Made by a program: the position numbers and the translations under genes. Shown piece after piece: positions 26,990 through 38,102 of a DNA stretch of 64,000 nt. Source of the DNA: Brachypodius melanocephalos (Eukaryota > Chordata > Aves > Passeriformes > Pycnonotidae); contig VZSR01003807.1 in the NCBI GenBank assembly GCA_013398615.1, positions 41,976,310 to 42,040,309 on the forward strand, given 5' to 3'. Each line of letters starts with the position of its first letter. Position 1 is the stretch's first letter. The notes under the pieces are model-generated. The model saw only the letters and a program-made list of their open reading frames with translations. It had not been told where the DNA came from and searched no databases.

Positions 26990-27890
26990 AATCACAAAAT
27001 CAGCTAGGTTGGAAACAATCTTTGAGACCATCAAGTCCAACCTATGACCTAACACCACCTTGTCAGCTAGCCCACAGCACTGAGTGCCATATTCAGCGTT
27101 TTCTTAAAACACCTTCAGGGACAAGGCAACCTTGTTGCCTTTTTCTGGATACGCTCCTTTCTCTGGACACACTGAGCATCTTCAGCATCTCCCTAGTGTT
27201 CTTGAATTGCTGATCCCAGAACTGGACACAGGATTTGAGGTGTGGCCTCACCAGTGCTGAGTACAAGGGGGCCATCCCTGCCCTGCTCCTGCTGGCCACA
27301 CCATTGCTGACACAGCCCATGAACCATTGTCCTTTTTGGCCACATGGGCACACTCTGGCTCATGTTCAGCTGCTGTCAACCAGCACCCCCAGGTCCCTTT
27401 CTGCCAGGCGGTTGTCCAGCCACTCTGTCCCCAACCTGTAGTGCATCAGGGCATTATTGTGGCCAACATGCAGGACCCAGCAATTGTTTTTGTTAAACAT
27501 ATCACTGGATTGGGCCCATCAATCCAGCCTGTCCAGGCTTCCTGCAGAGCCCTCCTCCCCTCTAGCAGAGCAACACTCCCCCACAACCTGGTGTCATCTG
27601 GAAATTTGCTAATGGTAAACCCAATGCCCTCATCCACATCATCAGTAAAGATATTAAACAGGACTGGGCTCAGCACAGATCCCTGTGGACGCCACTAGTG
27701 ACTGGCCACCTGACTACAACACCAGTCTCTGGGCCCAGCCATGCAGCCATTTCTTAACCCAGCAAGGAGTGGACCTGAATGAGCCATGGACTGCCAGCTT
27801 TTCCAGGAGTATGTTATGGGACACAGTGTCATAGTTTCTGCTCAAGTCCAAGTAGACTATATCTACAAAATGTATGAAATGAACCTACTT
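26990..27890 (-). mobile_element. CR1 LINE with internal deletion, keeps RT piece
   Basis: Read on the minus strand this copy includes part of the reverse-transcriptase domain, then the C-terminal ORF2 region (CAQ-like to MAPLYSALVRPHLKSCVQFW), then jumps near 27119-27135 directly to the 3' untranslated tail. Roughly the last quarter of ORF2 that other copies keep is missing, so the element carries an internal deletion. The tail (26990-27118) ends in a TTTTGTGATTA-like sequence. At the 5' side the reading continues through a region matching CR1 RT to about 27890, with several stops. Confidence 0.9.
27446..27676 (-). pseudogene. CR1 ORF2 reverse-transcriptase fragment
   Basis: This 76-codon frame holds the core of the CR1 reverse transcriptase: SPVLFNIFTDDVDEGI followed by SKFPDDTRLWG. 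The two aspartates (plus-strand 27593-27598) are the metal-binding pair of the conserved F/Y-x-D-D box, with proline in the x position where I would expect alanine. The surrounding domain is truncated and the frame closes soon after, so no working enzyme is made. The same proline occurs in the copy at 34.5 kb. Confidence 0.85.
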
Positions 27891-28819
27891 CTCATGATCA
27901 GCTTTATGCAGACATATTTAAAGCTTGTAATGCAACCAGTATCACTTTATATTACTTATTTGATTTGGTGACATTCTCATTCATCTCATGTCCTTTCATA
28001 ATTTACAAAATTATTAGATCAGATTATGGCCTCTATGTCATATCCCCTGGCCTTCAGGTGACATAGTTCATTCTTCTATATTGCACTAAAAAGATAAAGA
28101 AGAGGTAGTTATACTACCACTGTTAATTTGCCTTGCAAAAATAATGCATCACAGCCTGCAGGAAGAGAAACAGACACTTCAAAGTGTATTCAGCTTCAGT
28201 TTGCAAGTGAAATGAGAAGACTGGGAGCAAGAGAGGCTTTCACACTAGATTCAGTGTACCTTATAAAAAAGACACTTCAGTCTTTGATTGTTTATGTTGG
28301 CTTGTGGCAGGCAGAGCAAGGAACTACACTTGTGTACAAACAGAAATATATAAAGAAGGACAGGTGCTAAGGTGGTGCTCCCTTGAGCTGGCTCACCCAT
28401 TTACGTCAGCTGTGCAAGAGTTCTGTCAAGGAAACAGCTGGGCATACTCACACCCACAGATATGATAATGAAATAGCAGCAAGAACCCTAGCTAAAATAA
28501 TCTTTGACATTCAAAGTTAACACCATCATCACTATACAAGCCAAGGCATTTCAGGGACCTGGTGACATATGGTATTATAATTTTTTCCTACTGGAGTTTG
28601 CTTTCATTATCCTATTTACAGATGAAAGCAGCCTCAGTGCCTGAAATTGTAACTATGATATACACAAGGTGCTGTTTGAAAACCTCTAATCTAACCATGT
28701 AGCCTTTATGCCAAGTATTTTTAAAGTAATAATACAACTTCTCTTTCACTGACTTCATAGTTTACCAGATATCCTACATTACTGCATTATAGCCCTTCTA
28801 GAACTAATTTTCTGTGCAG

Positions 28820-28904
28820 TGTTTGGGTGGTTTTTTGGTTTTTTTTGGGTTTTTTGTTTGTTTGTTTTTTGTTTGTTTTTTTTTTTGTGGTGGTGGTGTT
28901 TTGT

Positions 28905-28940
<36 letters not shown>

Positions 28941-28942
28941 TT
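28820..28942 (+). repeat. Pure G/T low-complexity tract with (GTT)11
   Basis: All 123 bases are G or T on the plus strand. It begins with mixed T runs and GG/GGG groups, passes through a short (TGG)n run near 28887-28898, and ends with eleven perfect GTT units (28907-28939). Apparent Phe/Val/Cys/Leu-rich frames here are an artefact of composition. Confidence 0.97.
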
Positions 28943-31548
28943 CAACGTATTCCTTGTTGATAGCTACAGATCTTTCAGGATTTCTGTTCTGTTTTCAGTC
29001 TATATTTTTTCCTAGGCATAGTTACTATCTTGAAGTGTAAATTAACTTCTTTCTACCACAATACCATGTTTCTGCCACAAACCAGATTCCTTTTACAAGG
29101 AGGACATACAAGTAGGTACATGTTTTGGTTTTTTTAATAACAAAACCTGCAATAAGCCACAAAAATATCTTATTTTAACCTAGAATGAATTATAAGCAAC
29201 AAAAAAGCTGATGAGTCATTCTTCCATCATCCTTCTCATCCTATACCCTCAAATCTTATTGGAAAGAAAGACGGTTCTTAGCAAACATGAAGGGCACCAA
29301 AAGCCACTTTAAATTTTCTGTAAGATGCATTGATTTTCATTTTTCCTCCAACAAAATTTTATTTTTTATATGCTTTTCAAAACTCCTGTCTGATTCCACA
29401 TCCTTCCAGTAATCTCTAAGCCATAATGAACTCTTAAATTAATATTTGAATATTTTACTAAAAATTCAATTCTGGTAGTAATTATGTCAAAAATTGTAGA
29501 TATTCATCGTACTCTCACTTAATCTCTTAGCACTTTATTCATTCCAGTTTAAAAATGCCAAATAGGAGAGTTTTCACCTCTTTGGGCAAGCGAGTGCTGA
29601 AAATAATACAAAATTTTCCAATCTTTGCCTTTGTGAAGCATTTACAAAATACTTGCAGAGATACTTGGACTGACCTCAGCACATATCCTTGTGGCCATGA
29701 AATAGAGGAATACTGGGTGATAAATATCCATCCATATGCCCAAATGTGTTTTCTCCATGGTTAGCTGGGAGCAGGGAGAGAAAGTCTCAGAAAATTCTTC
29801 TATAGACACAAAGGTCATGATTACTACCCACAGAGGGTGCTCAAATAAATAATTTAGTTCTGGCAAGGTAACTGGTAAAAGAATGTCGAACACCTACCCC
29901 TGCTTGTAGAAGGTTCATGGTAAGGGAACTCAGAAGCCTCAGATTTACGAAAAAATTTTCATTGAGCAGGAAACTGCAGACTTGAGGAAGGAGGAGGCAA
30001 ACTAGAAACAACAACAGGTCTCAATGCTCCTTGTTAAAAGAAGACATGCAGCACCTCTGCTGTTACTGCAACTCTGAAGAGATGATATGGGTTTTTTCAT
30101 TCAGTTTGTGTCTGAATACGCAAAACCGACTGATTGTCATCAAATGTGGAGACTGCTGTTTTGTGAGGGTACGTCACATTTGAACATTTTGTCCATTTCT
30201 TAACAAAGCTTTCTATTTAAAGGAGATTGCTGGTGCAATAGCACTTGCAGTATTCTCCAAGCAGGAAACTGTTATAGCATTGCATTGTACTGACTCCTAG
30301 TCACAAAAAACCAACTTTAAACCATTTTTAATCAAATTTCAGTCCTGAAGTGAGAAAGCTGTGAAATCTCAAGACTGGTGTGAGTAGGGGCAGAAAACTC
30401 CACTACTTAGAGGGGACTGGATGAAGGCAATAAGGCAAATCTGTAAAACTGCTGCTTTCTGTCATCCCTGTGGTAACAGTTGGTCTTGGACTCATCTCAT
30501 AGGCAAAAAGTATTGGATAGACAGAATTACTATGTCAACAGCAGTAAACTGGAGATGCTTGGGATTATTCTTTTGGCAATGAGGCCAGCTGGCATTCAAT
30601 CACCCGTGTCCAAAACTGCCTATGAGAAATGATGCAGCTGGACACAAACAACCTGTTTGGAATGATCCTTGGTCTGTCTAGTCCCTGAGCCTCACCAGGA
30701 GCTGTCAGAAAGTGAACTAGCTGTTGTGGATCAAAAATGGGCCCTGAACTTTTCTCATAATTTAGTTATATAGACAACCAGTAACTGAGTGTTTCCTGGC
30801 ACTGTTCATTCAACTGCACAGATATAACCATCATAATTTTATTACAAAATATTTCAGTGGCCTACAGAATTACAAATAATAACCAGAGCAGCACTTCCAT
30901 ATTTTAACATAACATTTTTAAAGCAGAGGACCATTGCCTTATGAGCTGAGATGATAGTTTTGTTTAAAGTTTAGAAATGAAAAACAAAAAACCCTTTGCA
31001 TTTTGAGAAAATGATGCACCCAATTAAAATTTAACGAGATCCTAGTTCAGAATATTCTCCTGAGAGCAAAAGCAAGTCATCCACTCAGAAGTCTTGAGCA
31101 ATATTTTTAAGGAAAGTCTTCATTCCTTCATTAAATGGGCAGAATTTTTCCAGTCCTCTTTTGTTTCCATTTTGCATTTAACTTTTTATTTCCCTACTTC
31201 ATGCTACATAGAGGAAGCGCTGAGGCTCTCTATCTGTTAATTCAATCACCCCATGTTTCATTCCTGTTTTCACTATTGTTTTTGCCTGTTTTATGAGGCT
31301 GAGGCCAGACATTGGGCAAGCTTAAGAGAAACATACAAAAAGCATTCTGGCCACCTAGCTCATTTCAAGTAAAAGAATGTGTGAATGTATTTTGCAACTG
31401 CTAAGTCAGCTGTTTCCACAGTAAAGTTATTACTACCCCTAGCCCAATAAAAAAGCTTGTTAAGGGTTTTTTGAAAGGCTTTTTTTGCTGTGTTTTTTAC
31501 TGCATTAACTCTTCGGCATATCAGGTCATGCAATGTAATTACTTTTAC

Positions 31549-31648
31549 NNNNNNNNNNNNNNNNNNNNNNNNNNNNNNNNNNNNNNNNNNNNNNNNNNNN
31601 NNNNNNNNNNNNNNNNNNNNNNNNNNNNNNNNNNNNNNNNNNNNNNNN
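31549..31648. other. Assembly gap (100 N)
   Basis: Exactly 100 N, a conventional placeholder, so the true length is unknown. The flanks are AT-rich, and I see no repeat family touching either edge. Confidence 0.99.
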
Positions 31649-33199
31649 TAGTCATTAAAAAAAGTTCAATGAGAAGTACTCTGAGTCAAGCATTGACTTG
31701 GATTTAAAAGGCTTGGAATTGTGAGAAAAGATGCTGCATCATGTTTTCCAGTTCCTACTGCATTTATAGAATCTGTACTTTATAAAATATTTGTAAGATA
31801 TAGTATTACATTAAAAAAAAATACAAATGTCTCCTACTGAGAAAACCTGCTTGAATCCATTGTTTCAGAAAAACTTAATGGGAATATTCTTGCTTCATCC
31901 TTTGACCTACTTATCCTACACATTACTTTTAAAAATTCTGGATAGCATCTCAGAGAAGAAGCAACACTAATAGCATAATCTATATCACTAATACTTGTGA
32001 TCACTTCAAATCTTTTTTCACAAGTCCATGTCAGAAACTCAGACCAAAGAAAACTAGTGGATATTCCAAAATGGGAAATCTCCATCCCACAAACCTGCCT
32101 CAAAAAGATAAATTCACTGTGAACTGCAAGGTGTCTAGAGCTGCCTGATAAGAAACACTGAGCACAGAGGAACCTCTGGAATTACACTCCTTGGCACAGT
32201 CTATCTGTCTGATTCAGTGTTATACTGGACTTTCTTGTATTCAGAGCCCCTAATTATCATCTGTGATTTTACCTAATTTGTGAGTCTCTTTTTTATAATT
32301 AATACTGTCATGTTATCAGTCAGATTATCTTCCATAACATCCTAAGAGTTAGGCTGCATATCCATTAATATGATATTTATGGTTTGGTTTTTCTTCAGGC
32401 CTTGCGGCAGTCTTGAAAAAGCCATTTTAATCTTGCCTTTGGAAGGGGAATGTTACAAAAAATTTGGCTTGCCTTGAAACCCCCAAGATTCCAGGACCTC
32501 TGAGAAAATCCAATTCCAAACAAACTAGTACACCACTATAGAATTAGGTCAGGAGAGATCTCTGAGAGCCACAACTTCTCATATCTAATTGCCATCTCCC
32601 TCCAACAGCAAAACCCACTAATGGTTTATTGTAAAACTAACATTTCCATTTTGCTTCATCTTCGATTCTTCAGGTATTCCATAGGAAGCATATTCATTCC
32701 AAAGGGTGAAGGAAACAAAATAAAGATTGAAATGTTCATAAATGTGCAGAGCCAGCCAAGAAGATTGCCAGGGAACATGATATTACTACAGCCTAAGGTG
32801 CTCAAGCCAATCTAAGAATTAGTTTTCTATCCCGAATTCAGCTGAAAAAAAGCAAACAATTTATATATGGCTTAGAGATATGCTTAATGCATAGAATTAC
32901 AATCCCAAAGTAGAATAGAAAAGTCTTACTGGAGAAGTAGGTTCTCTTTCCAAGCATATATTCATCTGTGGTCAGGGTATTGGGACCTTTAATTTATCTC
33001 CAGTTATGCAAACCCATGGGCCTAAAAATAATTTTCTGCTGCTGCTCATGTGCTGTTGATCAACATTGTTTTTAGAGAATTCTTTTCCTCTAGCTTTTAA
33101 ATGACATTCCTAGAGACTCATGGAAGACACATCTTTTGGAAAATTCTTCATCATATCTGTATATTGAAAGGAGAGCAGTTGCTGGTAGAGGCGAAATCT

Positions 33200-33356
33200 T
33201 TGTGGTTTTATGTTTTTTTTAGTTGGTTTCTTGTTGTTTTGTTTTTGGTTTGGGTTTGGGGATTTTGGGGTGGGTTTTTTGTGTTTTGGTTTGGGTTTTT
33301 GTTTGGTTGGTTGGTTTTTGTGTGTATGTTTTTGTTTTATTTTAGGGGGTTTTTGG
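33200..33356 (+). repeat. G/T-rich tract with a G-quadruplex motif
   Basis: Almost entirely G and T on the plus strand, with a pure stretch at 33263-33325. At 33252-33274 four G runs of three or more are separated by loops of 3, 5 and 1 bases, which meets the usual G-quadruplex pattern. Frames across it are composition artefacts. Confidence 0.9.
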
Positions 33357-34400
33357 CAAGCAGAGTATTTTCCTTCACAAACAATGCTTCCTGTTTTATG
33401 TCTCTGAAGGGCACACTGATATTCTTTAACATTTCAACACATCTCAAAACTAATTAGAAATAAGCTACAGTAAGTGGATATTTATACTCAAATCCCTGGT
33501 ATTAGGTCACATATGGTCTAAATTGCAGAACTTGAAATAACAAGCAACAATAACACGCTTTGAATATTTTCACTTGACAAATCATATAATTATAATGCAC
33601 TTCACTACACCTTATAAAATGTGTCATAAACATAAGCTATGTTCCACAAAAGCTTGTTCTGCTTCAAGACCTGGCCAAAGCTCAGAAGAGGAAAAACAAA
33701 TAAAAATGACACAGCAGAATAATGAGACACTTTAAAAACTCAGAGCAGTTTCAGTGGAATTCAGTTCTGCTGAAAGCTGGAAATTCATCCTATTTTTTAT
33801 CAGTGACTCTATATTAATTCCTCAAGATTCTTAACTGTTTATCCTAAGTTCTAAAAAGTTTCCAAGATGTGTAATAGGAAAATCAGAAAGACTGCACATA
33901 GAATGACTAGAAGTGGGTGAGATAATGAATTGTGTAGACCCTTACAAATTTATGACATGAAGAATTTTACAGGTTTTTAAGTCAGTTAACAGATGAATCC
34001 ATCTCTGCTCCTATCTCAGAAGACAGAATTTGATAGCTTCATTACTGTTATACTTTTGCAGTCAGATCTTACCCATATATTTTTTCTTATGCTTCTTAAC
34101 TTTCTTACTCCTTACTGAGTCCTTGCCACTCTGGGACTCTAACTTGTGAGATTTACTTTAGGATATAGGGATTTCTTTATTATATAAGCTGTTTAAATAT
34201 GGTGAGAGTTACAAGAGTAACTGTAAGCTTCACTTTTAGTTCAAAAAGAATTTATGGTCTTAATACAAAAACACTGGGAAGAATTCTAGTTGGTTTAATT
34301 GCCTTGAAAATCTATGAATCTAGAAGAGGCTATTTCTTTATCTTAGGGCTAAAATCTACAGCTCCTAGGATTAGTTTAGGAACATATGGGTATAATATTT

Positions 34401-35342
34401 GTGGTGGTGAACGGTGCTGCATCCAGCTGGCAGCCAGTCACTGGTGGGACTTTCCAGGGCTCAGCACTGGGATCAGTCCTGTTTAATTTCTTTATTGATG
34501 ATCTGGATGAGGGGAGCAAGTGCGGCCTCAGTAAGTTCCCAGACAGCACATAGTTAGGAAGGAGTGTTGATCTGCTGGAGGGCAGGAAGGCTGTGCAGAG
34601 GGATCTGGACAGGCTGGATCCATGGGCCAAGGCCATTTGTATGAGGTTCAGCAAGGCCAGGCGCCAGGTCCTGTACTTTGGTCCCAACAGGCTCATGGAG
34701 TGCTACAGGTTGGGGACAGAGTGGCTGGACAGTGGCCAGGAAGAAAGGGACCTGGGGCTGCTGGTCAACAGCAGCTGGACATGAGCCAGAGTGTGCCCAG
34801 GTGGCCAAGAAGGACAATGGCATCCTGGGCTGTGTCAGCAATGGTGTGGCCAGCAGGAGCAGGGCAGGGATTGTCCCCCTGTACTCTGCAATGGTGAGGT
34901 CACACCATGTGTGCTGCATCCAGGTCTGGGCCCTTTACTACAAGAAGGATTTTGGGATGCTGGAGCAAGTCTAGAGAAGGCCAACAGAGCTGGAGAAGGG
35001 TCTGGAGCACAAGTCCTGTGGGAAGCAGCTGAGGGAGCTGGGGGTGTTTATGCTGGAGAAAAGGAGACTCTGGGGAGAAACCTCATCCCTCTCTACAACT
35101 GCCTGAAAGGAGACTGCAGCCAGGTGGGGGTCAGCCTCTCCTCCCAGGCAAGAAGGAGCAGAATGAGAGGAAATGGCCTCAAGTTGCACTGGGGGCGGTT
35201 TAGGTTGGACATCAGGAGGAATTTCTTCACTGAAAAGGTGGTCAAGAATTAGAATGAACTGACCATGGAGGTGGTGGAATCGCCATCCCTGAGCATATTA
35301 AATAAACTGGATGTAGCATTTAGTGCTATGGTTTAGTTAACA
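34401..35342 (+). mobile_element. CR1 LINE, long 3' fragment (5' part of split copy)
   Basis: The longest relatively young CR1 here. It enters in the reverse-transcriptase domain, continues through the whole C-terminal ORF2 region (CAQVAKKDNGILGCVSNGVA, then a VPLYSAMVRSH block, then RMRGNGLKLHWGRFRLDIRR) and reaches the 3' untranslated part with CTATGGTTTAGTTAACATG. There the sequence is interrupted by a candidate LTR and resumes at about 35669. ORF2 has internal stops and frameshifts. Confidence 0.95.
34407..34784 (+). pseudogene. CR1 ORF2 reverse-transcriptase fragment, catalytic box lost
   Basis: One frame can be followed for 125 codons with a single internal stop. It starts with VNGAASSWQPVTGG, has VLFNFFIDDLDEGS (a conserved CR1 RT block), and reaches the catalytic box at 34536-34553. 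There the expected F-x-D-D-T reads F-P-D-S-T-stop: the second catalytic aspartate is replaced by serine and a TAG (34551-34553) follows. Downstream the frame resumes with LLEGRKAVQRDLDRLDPWAK and ends at TGA 34782-34784. It is clearly dead as an enzyme. Confidence 0.9.
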
Positions 35343-35668
35343 TGAGAGTATGGGTTATGAAACAGCCAGTATAATGGAACTGATAAAGGATCCTGGTGTC
35401 TTAGGCCTGATAGAGCAGAAACCATGGGAGACACACAGATAAAGCCTCCCTGGGGTAGAAGAGACCAAGAAACACATGAAACTTTGTAATGATTACCAAG
35501 TAACTGATGTCATAAAGAATGCATGACCAATGAGAAATTGTCACCAAAAATAGCACCCTATATAAGTGCCATGCAAGAAAACCCCTATATAAATGCCTTT
35601 TATGCTCAATAAATCTGGCTTCTGATCAGAACTTGGAATCCCTCTATCTCCCAATTGCTGATATGGCA
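35343..35668 (+). mobile_element. Candidate solo LTR nested in CR1
   Basis: About 325 bp of non-CR1 sequence splits the CR1 3' tail, whose text continues smoothly on either side (GTTTAGTTAACATG before, TGGCAGTGTTTGGTC after). The insert has an LTR-like promoter layout: a CRE/ATF-like TGATGTCAT (35505-35513), CCAAT (35527-35531), two TATA-like boxes (TATATAA 35559-35565 and TATATAAA 35586-35593), then AATAAA (35608-35613) and about 50 bp of U5-like sequence. No internal retroviral genes flank it, so it would be a solo LTR. Ends are uncertain by several bases, and a clean target-site duplication was not found. The best candidate is an imperfect CATG/TATG. Confidence 0.7.
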
Positions 35669-35727
35669 GTGTTTGGTCTCTGTGATTTTGGACATCTTTT
35701 CTAATCTTAATGATTCTATGATTCTGA
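35669..35727 (+). mobile_element. CR1 LINE, 3' tail of the split copy
   Basis: This continues the CR1 interrupted at 35342: GTGTTTGGTCTCTGTGATTT, then CATCTTTTCTAATCTTAATG and the terminal ATTCTATGATTCTGA units. Together with 34401-35342 it makes a CR1 3' end of normal order. Confidence 0.9.
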
Positions 35728-36599
35728 AATCCGCTTTTTTGATTCCTCTATAGGATAGATGGGAGCTTGATGAACAGAAAGAACACTGAGGCAGTCTAGA
35801 ACTCCTTATGACTAGCTGTTTCCTCATTTGGAGTTAGTGCTATAGAATTTGCCTTGTGAGTTCAAATACCAACATTTCTGAATATTAACATGGAAAGATA
35901 GTGCTAATGTTATCTTATTTTTTAAAATTAAATTGATATGAAAGCTTTCTGAAGATTTAATTTGCCAACTCCCTTGACCACAGAGTTCTTCAAAGACTGA
36001 GTCTTTATTTCACTGAATTTGTGAAGAAACCACAGTGCAGAACATTGAAATGAAATGGATGGAAGAAATATCACTCATGAAGGAGGGAGCTATAGCCTAT
36101 TTATTTCTGGTAAATTGTCATGGTCTTCATCCATCCAAGAATCTGGTTGGTGCTATGCAGCTCCCAGTGACACCTTTCTCTGTTCACTGTTCTGCAAAAA
36201 AATGAAATCCTTGCCAGTGTTGCAAACCTAAGGGATGGATTATTGCAAGCTCCTAAGTGCAGTGCATATCAATAGCATGATATGATTGTCCTTGTGTTTT
36301 CATGTATGGTGTTTTCATTGCTGGTCAAGAAGAATATACACGAAGACAGTTCAGAGGAAAGTGCATGAAGATATAGTGAATTTAGAAGGGAAGGGCAAAA
36401 CAACAGCATAGTCACACTAGATAAATAAGGAATGACAGTTACACGAATAAATACCAAGGGCAGCAGACTCTACAGGCAGCATCATGGCCATGGGCAAACA
36501 CCAGTGAGAGTAAAAGAAACAAAGGGAAAATACAGACCATCTATCAGTCTACATGTCCTTTTATTTTGTTATGAAGCCCTAGTTCAGTACTACTGAGAG

Positions 36600-36680
36600 C
36601 ATCTGTTAACATACTAATTAGTATGCTAATTCCCTGCTAATTGATCATAACCATTGATCCTTAGCTGCAATAATTAAGAG
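36600..36680. promoter_or_regulatory. Possible homeodomain-site cluster
   Basis: Within 80 bp there is a perfect 16-bp palindrome CATACTAATTAGTATG (36610-36625), then GCTAATTCC, GCTAATTGATC and CAATAATTAAGAG. That gives several TAAT/ATTA cores, the usual homeodomain contact. AT-rich DNA produces such cores by chance, so this is only a candidate enhancer-like element. Confidence 0.2.
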
Positions 36681-38063
36681 TATTTCTGTTTAAAGTGCAG
36701 ATATACTGATCTTATGGATAATATTCAGTGTCAATAAAATGTATTGGATGATTTAATAGGGCCAAGAAAATACCACAAAATATTTTCCGAATATATTTAG
36801 CTAAAATAAAAGTCGTTCATTTTGGCTGTATTTCTCCCGCTTTCTCATTCCTTTTCTGGGAAATTTTATATTTATGAAGGGGGAACTCCCACTGTACCAG
36901 CCAAAGATAAGAAAACCTCAGGGAGGAATACAGGTTGCTGGAACACAAATTCTTCTATATTCTTTTTAATGTTTAATCTCTGATATTAGCAAATGTTTAT
37001 TCTGAAAACGATATCAATTGAAACAGTATATTTCAAATTGTTAAGTATCTTCTTGATGTGACTTTTGAGAAAACAAATATACTTATCAACTTAAGTGACA
37101 TTCTTCTAGTTGAAGAAGAAAATCTGTACTGTGTGAAACACGGATAATTGCGGTTCTTGTCTGCTTCATTAATGGAAAAAAGCATGTTAACATATGGGTT
37201 ACCAAGAATCAATAAATACATTCACTCATCATTTATACAGTCCAAAATGCCTGGATATCACAGACTGTGTGATTCACAGCACCTTTCCCTTAACTTACAA
37301 TGGGATATGGCCTATTTATTTCTATTTAGTATTTTTATGACAATGCAACTGAAGTCACACATGTTCATATTAGTTATGAAATAGTTTTCCTTAGAAAATC
37401 AGGCACACAGAGGTATCTAGCATGCAATCACAAGGACAAAAGAGATAGCTGTGAAAGACGAAGGTTTGATTATTTTACTGTTCAGATTATATTTCCCTTG
37501 ATTTTTGAGGATTAAGGACAAGACTGCCACTATAAAAGTAGTAATGACCCATCTTTCACTTTACTGAGCTACATTGATGATGAAAGCATGTGATCTCCAA
37601 GAAAGGCAAGATATGGTTTTCTGTCCAAAAACTTTGCAATGGAAATGCTCTATTTTTAATGCAATATTTGTGTATTAATAATTAACACCTGGCTGAATAG
37701 CTTTTTACTTAGGTTTGGGGGATTTTCGGTTTTGTTTTTTTTTCTTTTTTTTGGCAAAATTTCATTGACTGAACAGCTTATTAACTTAGCAGTTTATTTA
37801 CTGGCAAACCAAAGCCAGTCTGCTGACTCTTCTGAAACTCAGAGGCAACTCATCCACATAGTTTAGAAAATGGATCACTCAGATCATTACGAAAACAGTC
37901 CAGAAAAAAATCAAAGCCTATTTATTTTCCAAGGTTTACACTACCTGAACTTCTTCTGAACTTCATTGATACGTATGAATTTCTGGTCACGTAAGCTACA
38001 GCAAAAAAGACAGTGCAGGATTTTCTTCAATATTGTTCTATCTATATATCTAATGCAGTGTGT

Positions 38064-38066
<3 letters not shown>

Positions 38067-38100
<34 letters not shown>
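38067..38100 (+). repeat. A34 homopolymer
   Basis: Thirty-four consecutive A. No polyadenylation signal and no gene-like sequence lie just upstream, so a retrocopy tail is not supported. Confidence 0.97.

Positions 38101-38102
<2 letters not shown>

Larger units (their letters stand above)
27891..34400. other. Unannotated stretch with simple repeats and one gap
   Basis: No gene or repeat family recognised apart from the two G/T tracts and the assembly gap listed separately. Reading frames stay short, and the few longer ones come from low-complexity G/T sequence or run through the gap. Confidence 0.5.

Noticed and set aside
28819..29040. Frame encoding Phe/Trp/Cys/Val runs, resembling a membrane protein
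   Set aside because: It is a translation of the pure G/T low-complexity tract. The matching frames over 33100-33457 are rejected for the same reason.
31471..31707. Open frame running through the first N gap
   Set aside because: Frame continuity across placeholder bases has no meaning. The same applies to frames crossing 53197-53296.
33231..33300. Interstitial telomere repeat
   Set aside because: TTTGGG-like groups are irregular and no TTAGGG arrays are present.
38041..38100. Poly(A) tail of a processed pseudogene
   Set aside because: No AATAAA signal, no gene-like upstream sequence and no flanking duplication were seen.
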